Shown here piece by piece: positions 27,799 to 35,332 of a stretch of 64,000 nucleotides of DNA. Every line of letters begins with the position of its first letter. Positions within the stretch are counted from its first letter, which is position 1. The translations under genes were made by a program, and so were the position numbers. Location: positions 316,609-380,608 of the forward strand of contig CANGMI010000005.1 in assembly GCA_947455195.1 (NCBI GenBank), in the 5' to 3' direction. The DNA is from Pseudomonadota bacterium. GTDB taxonomy: Bacteria > Pseudomonadota > Gammaproteobacteria > Burkholderiales > SG8-39. The notes under the pieces were generated by a model. It worked only from the letters and a program-made list of their open reading frames with translations. It ran no database searches and was not told the origin of the DNA.

Positions 27799-29001
27799 TT
27801 ACTTCTTCTGGGTCAGTTCCTTCAGCGGGTCCTTGATGCCGGTGCTGATGGTCTCCAGTTCGACATTCGCGAGTTTGCCATTCACCCGACGAACCTCCCG
27901 CAGGTACTCCGGGTTGATCACCTCGCGCGTGGCCGGATCGATCGAGACCGTACCGCGCGGGCTGTTGGCGTTGCGATAGCGCTTCAGGATCTCCATCGTC
28001 CGATCCGGATCGATCTTGCCGCCCTGTTCGCGAATGGCGGTGAAGAGGGCATCCATCGTGTCCCAGGCATCGACCACCATGAAGCCCGGGTTCTGATTGT
28101 CGCCAAATTCCTTGTGATAGGCCGCCAGGAACGCCTTGTTGGCAGGCCGGTCGGCTGCCGCCGAGTAATGGTGAACCGTCATGACACCGAGGGCTTCATC
28201 ACCCATGTTCTGCAGTTCTTCGTCCGTGGTGATGTCGCCAGTGCCGATGTAACGGATGCCGGCCCTGGCAAGACCCAGGTCGCCGTAGGCTTTCATCATG
28301 GCCGTGGCCGACTTGCCGGCCGGGTTGAACGCGAAGAGGGTGTCAGGCTTTGCATCCTTGATCCGCTGCATGTAGGGCACGAAGTCCGGATTCGCAAGCG
28401 GAATGCGCACGGATCCGGCCACTTCGCCACCCGCTTCCCTGAAGCCGCGGATGAACCCTTCTTCGGCCTCGTGCCCCGGCGCGTAATCGGTAACCGCCGT
28501 GTAGGCTCGCTTGTAGTGCTTTGCGGCCCATTGACCCAGCGGATAGGCCGATTGCCAGAGCGTGAACGACAGCCGTGCCATGTAAGGCGACTGGTTGAGG
28601 ATGAGGGCGCCCGAGGCGTTCATGCTGACGAAGGGCACTTTCGCCTCAGCGGTGAGCGGCGCGATGGCAGCAGCGTTCGGCGTCCAGACGATGCCGGTGA
28701 GCAGTTGCACCTTGTCGCGGACGATGAGTTCCTGGGTGATGCGCTTGGCCACATCGGGGTTGGCCCCGGTATCGTCGCGGGTAATGATTTCGACCTTGAC
28801 CCCGGGTGGCAGTTCGTTGCCCCGCAGTTTCATGAAGAGCTTGACCCCACGGTCGAGTTGATCGCCTTGGGCAGCCCCGGGGCCGCTGTAGGTACTGATG
28901 AAGCCGATCTTCACGGTCTGTGACAGGGCAGGCATGGCGGCGAGCACACCGCTGGCCATGAGGGCCGATGCGAGGGCGCGTGCTGGGGCACGAAGTTTCA
29001 T
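27799..29001 (-). CDS. LivK-type ABC transporter substrate-binding protein
   Basis: This 400-residue type I periplasmic binding protein has a signal peptide (about residues 1-27, cleavage after ALSQ) and begins TVKIGFISTYSGPGA. Its sequence is clearly different from the tandem pair at 4.3-6.8 kb (for example TDYAPGHEAEEGF instead of GMDYEAGHEHTEA). It heads the minus-strand group of CoA ligase, oxidoreductase and sensor kinase genes, without any permease or ATPase gene. It must share transport subunits encoded elsewhere or serve in signalling. An acid activated by the downstream ligase is a reasonable guess for the ligand. Confidence 0.88.
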   Translation of the reverse strand: MKLRAPARALASALMASGVLAAMPALSQTVKIGFISTYSGPGAAQGDQLDRGVKLFMKLRGNELPPGVKVEIITRDDTGANPDVAKRITQELIVRDKVQLLTGIVWTPNAAAIAPLTAEAKVPFVSMNASGALILNQSPYMARLSFTLWQSAYPLGQWAAKHYKRAYTAVTDYAPGHEAEEGFIRGFREAGGEVAGSVRIPLANPDFVPYMQRIKDAKPDTLFAFNPAGKSATAMMKAYGDLGLARAGIRYIGTGDITTDEELQNMGDEALGVMTVHHYSAAADRPANKAFLAAYHKEFGDNQNPGFMVVDAWDTMDALFTAIREQGGKIDPDRTMEILKRYRNANSPRGTVSIDPATREVINPEYLREVRRVNGKLANVELETISTGIKDPLKELTQKK

Positions 29002-29159
29002 GCGCGGGTCTCCGGTGTGAGTTCCATAATGGGCGCATCATAACGCGATGCGTGCACGGGGCCTTGCCTGAGAGGCAGACTCGAGCGTGGCCCGGATGCG
29101 CCCAGACGGTGTGCCGGTCGGGCGGCCTGGTGCCGCGCTTTCGGAGAGGTGCACAGACG

Positions 29160-30431
29160 ATGGCGGAAACTGACCGGCAGGGCGTGGCGAGCCACAAAGA
29201 ATGGGTCTGTCTCGCGCTGCTCTGGCTGAGTGGCGTGTGCATGCGTCTGTCGATTCTGGTGGTGCCGCCGGTCATTCCCCAGTTGCACGCCGACCTCGAT
29301 CTGTCGCAGACGCAGGTCGGTATTCTCTCGGCATTGCCCTCGCTGCTCCTCGCGCTGGCGGCCATACCCGGTGCGCTTTTTGTCGCACGTCTTGGAGCCC
29401 CGATGACTGTCGTGGCCGGGATGCTGATCGCTGCCCTGGCCTCGGCGCTACGTGCGGGTGTGGCGGGCTCGGGCGAACTGTTTGCCGCCACCGTCGTGAT
29501 GGGGCTCGGCCTGTCGATCATGCAGCCCGCCATGCCGCAACTGGTACGTACCTGGATGCCTCGCCAGATCGGTTACGCCACCGCGATGTACATGAGTGGC
29601 CTTCTGGTCGGGCAGGTCATTGCTGTCTGGGCCACGCCCGCCCTGGTGCTGCCGATGGTGGGTGGTGACTGGCGGCAGAGCATGCTGGTCTGGGCGCTGC
29701 CTGTGGTCCTGATCGCGATGGCGTTGTGGTTCATCGCGCCAGCCTTGCCCGGCGGGCGCTCGGGGCGGGGCAAGGACGCCGAGCCGCGGCGTGGTCAGGG
29801 AAAAGCAAGTGGGGAGGCCCGGAGGGCTACGGACATGGTGGGCCGGCGCTGGTGGCCCGACTGGCGCAAGCCCCTGGTGTGGCAGCTGGGGCTTTTGACC
29901 GGGAGCGTCAACAGCCTGTATTTCACGATGAACTTCTTCCTGCCCGATTACCTTGCGTCGCGGGGTGAGTCCGACTGGGTGCCTACCGTGCTCACTTCCC
30001 TCAACCTGGGTCAGATTCCAGGCTCGTTCCTCATGCTTGCCGTGGCAGGGCGCTGGGGGCGCAAGCGTGCGGCCTACGTGGTCAGTGCCATGCTTGCCCT
30101 GGCGGGCATGTTCGGCATGCTGCTCACGCACGGGGGGCTCATGGTTGTCTTTGCGTTCCTGTTTGGCGGTGCCACGACGGTGACGTTCGTGCTCTGTTTT
30201 GCCCTGCCGGCGCTTCTGTCCGCGCCCGACGACGTGCATCGCACGGCAGCGGCCATGTTTACCTTGAGCTATTCCTGCGCGGTCGTCACGCCCGTCGTGG
30301 GCGGCCTCTTGTGGGACTTCACGGGCCTCCCCCTCATGGCCTTTGCGCCTGTTCTTGTCTGGCCTTTCGTGACCTGGGTCATGACGATGGTCGTCGACCT
30401 GGGGCATTCATCGGGTGATGGCGATGTCTGA
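29160..30431 (+). CDS. Major facilitator superfamily transporter
   Basis: This 423-residue protein has about twelve hydrophobic segments in two halves, separated by a charged central loop around residues 197-230. It resembles the CynX/NimT branch of MFS carriers (RLSILVVPPVIPQL, LSQTQVGILSALPSLLLA). Members move cyanate, nitroimidazoles or other small solutes, so the substrate is open. The ATG at 29160 is preceded by GGAGAGG. It is divergent from the LivK-type gene at 27799-29001, and the fusion kinase gene follows 144 bases later on the same strand. Confidence 0.85.
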   Translation: MAETDRQGVASHKEWVCLALLWLSGVCMRLSILVVPPVIPQLHADLDLSQTQVGILSALPSLLLALAAIPGALFVARLGAPMTVVAGMLIAALASALRAGVAGSGELFAATVVMGLGLSIMQPAMPQLVRTWMPRQIGYATAMYMSGLLVGQVIAVWATPALVLPMVGGDWRQSMLVWALPVVLIAMALWFIAPALPGGRSGRGKDAEPRRGQGKASGEARRATDMVGRRWWPDWRKPLVWQLGLLTGSVNSLYFTMNFFLPDYLASRGESDWVPTVLTSLNLGQIPGSFLMLAVAGRWGRKRAAYVVSAMLALAGMFGMLLTHGGLMVVFAFLFGGATTVTFVLCFALPALLSAPDDVHRTAAAMFTLSYSCAVVTPVVGGLLWDFTGLPLMAFAPVLVWPFVTWVMTMVVDLGHSSGDGDV

Positions 30432-30575
30432 TCGGGATCTGCTGCGTTGATCCATCGATGGGTCTTATCTGTTCCCGCCCATCCTTGAAATTCGTGCAGG
30501 AACCAGACCCGTTTCAGCAGCCCCCCTGATGCCTCCAACTTATTATTCCCGCAATAGGGATTGCCGGAGTGGAGT

Positions 30576-31766
30576 GTGGACATTCGTCCAGGCATTGATG
30601 CGGTTGCGTATGCGAGCCACGAGGTGCGCACGTATCTGCACATCATTGCCGGACTCGCTGCCATGGTCGATGTCGATGGTCCGGCGGGGTCGAATCGCGA
30701 GGCGGTGTCCGCCATCCAGCTGGCGGCCGCCGATGCTGATCGGGTACTCGGTGACCTTGTCGTTGCCCACGACGAGGGCGACGCGTCGTCGGCAAGCGTT
30801 CGCTGGATCATCGCCTCGCAGGTATGGGCGCCGCGTGTCGACATCGCTTCCTGGGTGCGCGTATGGCGCTCGCTGGCGAGTCAGCACGGCACCCGCATCC
30901 ATGTTCGCGTCGCTGACAGCGTACCCGCCCGTGTCATGGGCGATGCCCCGCATCTGCGCCAGATCATTGCCGCACTGATCAGCAATGCCATCAAGTTTTC
31001 CGAAGGCGGCAACGTCCGGGTGCATGTCGCTGCCGAGTACGGCACGGCGGAGCATGCCTGGCTCGCGGTTGAAGTCAGTGATGACGGTCTGGGCATCGAG
31101 GTGCATGCACTCGAACGGATATTCGAGCCGCGCCAGCAGGCCAGCGAGGCGGTGCATGCACGTTTCGGTGGCTCGGGCATGGGCCTGGCGGTCGGACGCG
31201 CACTCGCGCGAGCAATGGGCGGCGACATCACGGTCCGTTCCCGACCCGGGAAGGGCGCTGCCTTCAAGGTCACCGTGCCTCTGGTGCCTGCGCTCGCGGT
31301 GGGCCCGTTGGATTCCGGTACCACGCGCAGTGCGCGGGGCGAAGCTCGACAGCGCTCTGACGACACGTCGATTGCGGCGGTGAGCCCCGCCGGGCCGGGC
31401 GGGGCGCACGGCCTGCAACTGGTGAGACGGTTGTTCCGGGAGGTCAGTGGCCTCGGTGGCCTTGATGCCAGCCCGATCGATATCGAGATTCTGGGCGCGG
31501 TGGAGCGCGAGCGCGCGGAGGGCCGCAGCCCTTCGCTCAAGAGCGTGCAGGCCAACCTCTGCCGGGCAAAGACCGTGGTGAAGTATCACGTCGATCAGCT
31601 GGTCGACAAGCAGCTGCTGCATGTCTCGACCGACGAGCGAGACCGGCGTCGTTCGGTGTTCGTCCTGACCGCACGCGCCGAGACGCTCATTGCAGCATTC
31701 GAGAAGGTGGTTCGGGAACTGGTCGACGAATACCACCCGGTCGATGACGAATCCGGCCGGGGTTGA
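30576..31766 (+). CDS. Soluble histidine kinase fused to MarR-like winged-helix domain
   Basis: This 396-residue protein has no membrane segment or separate sensor domain. It begins almost directly with a short HisKA-like helix carrying the phosphoacceptor motif SHEVRTY (H15). An ATPase domain follows: ISNAIKF around N137, DDGLGIE (169-175) and FGGSGMGLAV (197-206). A linker (about 235-275) leads to a C-terminal winged helix (about 285-385): a recognition-helix-like AKTVVKYHVDQLVDKQLL and a wing STDERDRRRSVFVLT, as in MarR proteins. No receiver domain is present. The GTG at 30576 is chosen because GGAG lies 6 bases upstream; TTG at 30561 would add 5 residues. Domain calls are from motifs; the coupling of kinase and DNA binding is inference. 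Confidence 0.8.
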   Translation: MDIRPGIDAVAYASHEVRTYLHIIAGLAAMVDVDGPAGSNREAVSAIQLAAADADRVLGDLVVAHDEGDASSASVRWIIASQVWAPRVDIASWVRVWRSLASQHGTRIHVRVADSVPARVMGDAPHLRQIIAALISNAIKFSEGGNVRVHVAAEYGTAEHAWLAVEVSDDGLGIEVHALERIFEPRQQASEAVHARFGGSGMGLAVGRALARAMGGDITVRSRPGKGAAFKVTVPLVPALAVGPLDSGTTRSARGEARQRSDDTSIAAVSPAGPGGAHGLQLVRRLFREVSGLGGLDASPIDIEILGAVERERAEGRSPSLKSVQANLCRAKTVVKYHVDQLVDKQLLHVSTDERDRRRSVFVLTARAETLIAAFEKVVRELVDEYHPVDDESGRG

Positions 31767-31795
31767 TCAGCCGTCCGCCAGTTCTGGCCCCCTGA

Positions 31796-32788
31796 TCACT
31801 GGTCGAGCGTACTTCGTGCAAAGAGTTCGGGCAGGGTCATCAGGCGTGGCGTCAGTCCCTGCTCATGCGAGAAGCGCGCTGCGGTTTCCAGCACCAGGCG
31901 GTTGGCCTCCACGCCGTGGTGGATGAGCTGTCGGCGCAGGCCCTCCTGACTGCCCAGCGCCACCATGCCGGTGGCGACGTGGTAGGCACAGTGTTCCTGG
32001 CGCTCGCGCTCGGCGATGTCGTTGGCTCGCTCGAAGGCCTTCAGCAGGTTGAGCACGACCCAGGGGTGCCGCTCGACGATTTCGCGTCGGATGACCATGC
32101 CGTGATTGATCGGCAGCAGACCTGTGCTGGCGTGATAGCGGATGCCTTCGGCAACCGGATCGGCAAAGAGCGGGCGAATATCGGGGTGATGCCACAGGTC
32201 GGCCGTGCTTCGGTCGACCAGATTGGGGTCGACGATGTAGTGGACGACGGCCTGCAGTTCGCCCGAAAGCATCATCGAGCCGATGTTCTTGTCGAGCGGA
32301 ATCTGGTTGATCGTGACCCCGGGCGGCGCGTCGAAGCCCACGGCGCCACGATGGCTGTGGGTGGGGACGCGCTCCATCCACCAGTCGATGTCGCCGGCAT
32401 GCACGCCGAATTCATGCTGCAACGCGCCGCGGGTCCACAGGGCTGCCGTCTGCTGGTACTCGGGCACGCCGACCCGCTTCCCGCGCAGGTCGGCCGGCAC
32501 GTCGATTCCTGAATCGCGACGTACGAGAATGGTGGTGTGAAACATCCGTCGCGTGGTGAAGATCGGCAGTCCGACCCACCGGTCGTCCCCCGCGGCGCAG
32601 GCCATCATCAGGGTCGACATCGACATTTCCGACACGTCGAAATCGGCAAACTTCAATTGCCGCCAGAACAGTTCCGAGGCAAACACCGGGCTTGGCACCA
32701 GATCGATGGCATCGGGCTTGACGCGTCCGTCGAAGAGGGCCCAGGTGCGAGGGTTGGCCGCCATGCCAACGCTCAATTGGAGGTTCAT
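31796..32788 (-). CDS. 4,5-dihydroxyphthalate decarboxylase-like/NMT1-type binding protein
   Basis: This 330-residue protein opens with LSVGMAANPRTW and shows the family elements FDVSEMSMST, GLPIFTTRRMFH, DLRGKRVGVPEYQQTAAL and ERVPTHSHRG. The family covers 4,5-dihydroxyphthalate decarboxylases and soluble relatives of periplasmic pyrimidine/taurine binding proteins. No signal peptide is present from the ATG at 32788, which fits a cytoplasmic enzyme rather than a binding protein. GGGGAGA lies about 7 bases upstream. The frame is open further upstream but that part has no family similarity. Its gene is convergent with the kinase-MarR fusion gene and divergent from the MFS exporter gene. Confidence 0.75.
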   Translation of the reverse strand: MNLQLSVGMAANPRTWALFDGRVKPDAIDLVPSPVFASELFWRQLKFADFDVSEMSMSTLMMACAAGDDRWVGLPIFTTRRMFHTTILVRRDSGIDVPADLRGKRVGVPEYQQTAALWTRGALQHEFGVHAGDIDWWMERVPTHSHRGAVGFDAPPGVTINQIPLDKNIGSMMLSGELQAVVHYIVDPNLVDRSTADLWHHPDIRPLFADPVAEGIRYHASTGLLPINHGMVIRREIVERHPWVVLNLLKAFERANDIAERERQEHCAYHVATGMVALGSQEGLRRQLIHHGVEANRLVLETAARFSHEQGLTPRLMTLPELFARSTLDQ

Positions 32789-32924
32789 GCGCGGTGTCTC
32801 CCCGTGCGATTCATTGTCGGAACGCCCGCGAGTGTAACCGCAGACGTCTTCGTCCTCTCCGTGTACTCTCGCGCATAATCGCTGCGCTGCTCCTCCACTC
32901 GCGCCCTTTTTCGCCCACCGTCCC

Positions 32925-34205
32925 ATGCCTACCCCCGATTCGGAAGTCGAACAAACCGTGTCGGCCCCGCCGACCGATGCTGCCGGTGCGGGACATGCAC
33001 GAGACGAGGCGCTCTTTGCACATCGGCCCTTTCTGCTGCACTGGAGTGGCAAGGTGCTTGCGACGCTCGCCTTTCGCATGGCCAGTGTGGCGATCGGCTG
33101 GCAGTTGTATGCCATCACCGACAGTGCCTGGAGCCTGGGCATCATCGGTCTGGTGCAGTTTCTTCCGATCGTGCCACTCACCTTCGTGGTGGGTCATGTA
33201 GCCGATCGGTACGATCGGCGTCTCGTCGTCGCGGCTTGCGACATCGTGCAGGTGATCACGCTGGGTTTGCTGGCCCTGGGCACCGCGTTGGGTGCGCTCA
33301 ACGCCTGGCTCATCTACGCCGCAGCGCTCGTGGTCGGCTGTGTGCGGGCCTTCGATCAGCCCACCATGGCGGCGATGCTGCCCAGCCTGCTGCCCGATCG
33401 GCTGCTCTCGCGCGGCATTGCCTCGTCGTCTTCAGCGGGGCAGGTCGCCAACATCCTCGGCCCGGCCCTCGGAGGGCTTCTCTTTGCCCAGTCCGACATC
33501 GCGCCCTATGCGCTCGGAGCGTTCCTGTCAGTGCTCGCCCTGGGGGCAATGCTCATGATGCCGGCCAGGCGCCGCAGTCCGACCCATGGGGCCCCAACGC
33601 TCGCAACCGTCTTCTCCGGACTCGCCTTCATTCGCGATCGTCCGGTGCTGCTCGGCGCAATCTCGCTCGACATGGTGGCGGTATTGCTGGGCGGAGCGAC
33701 GGCCCTGTTGCCCGTCTACGCCCGGGATATTCTGGAGGTCGGCCCCTGGGGACTCGGGATGCTGCGTTCGGCACCAGCGGTGGGGGCGCTCGGGGCGGCG
33801 TGGTTCCTCTCGCGCATGCCGATCCAGCGAGCCATGGGGCGAAAGATGATCATGTCGGTGGGGGTTTTCGGGCTTGCCACCATGGTTTTTGCCGTATCGA
33901 CCAGCATGGTGCTTTCACTGGTCGCGCTCTGTGTTCTCGGTGCGGCCGACAATGTCAGTGTGGTCATCCGCAATCATCTGGTCCAGACTGCAACGCCCGA
34001 CGAGATGCGCGGGCGTGTCTTTGCCGCATTCGGACTCTTTACCGGCACATCGAATCAGCTTGGCGAGTTCGAGTCGGGGGCGACCGCCGAGTGGTTCGGT
34101 ACCGTGCCAGCCACCTTGCTGGGTGGCCTCGGAACCCTGGTGGTCGCGCTTGCCTGGTATCGGATCTTTCCCGACATCGTGCGGGTCGATCGCATCACCC
34201 GATGA
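32925..34205 (+). CDS. MFS_3-type major facilitator transporter
   Basis: This 426-residue membrane protein has about twelve membrane segments and resembles the transmembrane secretion effector/EntS branch: FLLHWSGKVLATLAFRMASVAIGWQLY near the start, the loop GHVADRYDRRLVV after helix 2, and TATPDEMRGRVFA in the second half. Members commonly export siderophores, drugs or metabolites. The ATG at 32925 begins a short hydrophilic tail of about 25 residues. Its stop overlaps the start of the RuBisCO-like gene (ATGA), so the two proteins are made together, which suggests related jobs. Confidence 0.87.
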   Translation: MPTPDSEVEQTVSAPPTDAAGAGHARDEALFAHRPFLLHWSGKVLATLAFRMASVAIGWQLYAITDSAWSLGIIGLVQFLPIVPLTFVVGHVADRYDRRLVVAACDIVQVITLGLLALGTALGALNAWLIYAAALVVGCVRAFDQPTMAAMLPSLLPDRLLSRGIASSSSAGQVANILGPALGGLLFAQSDIAPYALGAFLSVLALGAMLMMPARRRSPTHGAPTLATVFSGLAFIRDRPVLLGAISLDMVAVLLGGATALLPVYARDILEVGPWGLGMLRSAPAVGALGAAWFLSRMPIQRAMGRKMIMSVGVFGLATMVFAVSTSMVLSLVALCVLGAADNVSVVIRNHLVQTATPDEMRGRVFAAFGLFTGTSNQLGEFESGATAEWFGTVPATLLGGLGTLVVALAWYRIFPDIVRVDRITR

Positions 34206-35332
34206 ACGCGGGCGAGCGTATCGAGGTCACCTACCGGGTGGCAGCCAGCCAGGACCGTATTGGCGCGGTGGCGACCGCGATCGCGATCGAGCAGAGCATC
34301 GAGTGTCCCCTCGAGGCGGTTGACGATCGACGCGTCATCGACGAAGTGCTGGGGCGTGTTTCCTCCATCACCGCGGTTGGCGAGGGCGTTCACGAGGTGG
34401 TGGTGTCGCTGGCCGTCGAGACGTTGAGCGGTGATGTCGCCCAGGGGATGAACATGCTCTTTGGCAACACATCACTGCACGAGCACGTGCAACTGGTCGA
34501 TGTGGCCTTTCCGCCCGCCGTTGCGCGAGACTGGCCCGGCCCCCGATTCGGACTCGAGGGTATTCGTGCGCTTACGGGTGTGCAGGGGCGTGCACTCACC
34601 TGCGCTGCGCTCAAGCCGCAAGGGTTGCCGGTCGATCGGCTGGCCGAGTTGTGCCGCACCTTTGCCAGGGCCGGGGTCGATGTCATCAAGGATGACCACG
34701 GACTGGCCGACCAGGCGATTGCACCGTTTGCCGCGCGAGTGCAAGCCTGTCAGCAAGCGGTTGATGCGGTGAGGCGCGAGACCGGTTCGCGTGTGCAGTA
34801 TGTGCCCAACCTCGTGGGGTCTCCGCGCACGCTGGTCGCGCAGGCACGCCTTGCTGCCGACGAGGGGTGCGGCATGGTCATGATGGCGCCCGGTTTGGTG
34901 GGCCTGCCGGTGTTTGCCGAGATGGTGTCAGAGCACCTGCGGGTGCCGGTTCTGGCTCACCCGTCGATGGGTGGTGCGGCCCGCATCGCGCCCCCTCTGC
35001 TCTTCGGTACGCTCTATCGACTGCTCGGTGCCGATGCCGTCATCTTCGTGAATCACGGTGGGCGGTTCGGCTATTCGCGCGAAACCTCGATCGCCATCGC
35101 CGATCGGGCACGCGCGCGCTGGGAGGGCGTGCCGGCCGCGCTCCCGGTGCCTGCAGGCGGGATGACCGTCGAGCGGGTGCCGGCCTTGCTGGCTGACTAT
35201 GGCGCCGATACGATGCTGCTGATCGGCGGCTCCTTGCTCGTGGCAGGTGACGCTCTGCTCGAACGGACTCGCCGCTTCGTGTCGATGGTGCAGGCGGGCG
35301 CGCCCGTTCAGTGCGTGTCGAATACCGACTGA
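34202..35332 (+). CDS. RuBisCO-like protein (form IV type)
   Basis: This 376-residue protein belongs to the RuBisCO large-subunit superfamily: an N-terminal alpha/beta domain (about residues 1-115), then a TIM barrel. The lysine in ALKPQGLP (K138) and the one in VIKDDHGLAD (K163) occupy the places of RuBisCO K175 and K201. The metal-ligand Glu is replaced by His (KDDH), and the loop-6 lysine is missing (VNHGGRFGYS). True carboxylation is therefore unlikely. Known relatives act as enolases, isomerases or decarboxylases on phosphorylated sugars (methionine salvage, apiose pathways). No kinase of such a pathway is adjacent. It overlaps the MFS gene by 4 bases and the convergent asparaginase-like gene by 25. 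Confidence 0.85.
   Translation: MNAGERIEVTYRVAASQDRIGAVATAIAIEQSIECPLEAVDDRRVIDEVLGRVSSITAVGEGVHEVVVSLAVETLSGDVAQGMNMLFGNTSLHEHVQLVDVAFPPAVARDWPGPRFGLEGIRALTGVQGRALTCAALKPQGLPVDRLAELCRTFARAGVDVIKDDHGLADQAIAPFAARVQACQQAVDAVRRETGSRVQYVPNLVGSPRTLVAQARLAADEGCGMVMMAPGLVGLPVFAEMVSEHLRVPVLAHPSMGGAARIAPPLLFGTLYRLLGADAVIFVNHGGRFGYSRETSIAIADRARARWEGVPAALPVPAGGMTVERVPALLADYGADTMLLIGGSLLVAGDALLERTRRFVSMVQAGAPVQCVSNTD

Noticed and set aside
27049-28923. A 624-codon open frame on the plus strand
   Set aside because: It is the shadow of the acyl-CoA synthetase and LivK-type genes on the other strand.
33236-34201. A 698-codon reading that would fuse a long N-terminus to the RuBisCO-like protein
   Set aside because: The upstream part is an out-of-frame reading of the MFS gene. 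The ATG at 34202 overlaps the MFS stop and matches where RuBisCO-like homology begins.
34202-35332. True carbon-fixing RuBisCO
   Set aside because: The loop-6 lysine and the conserved metal-ligand Glu are missing, and no phosphoribulokinase or small subunit is nearby.
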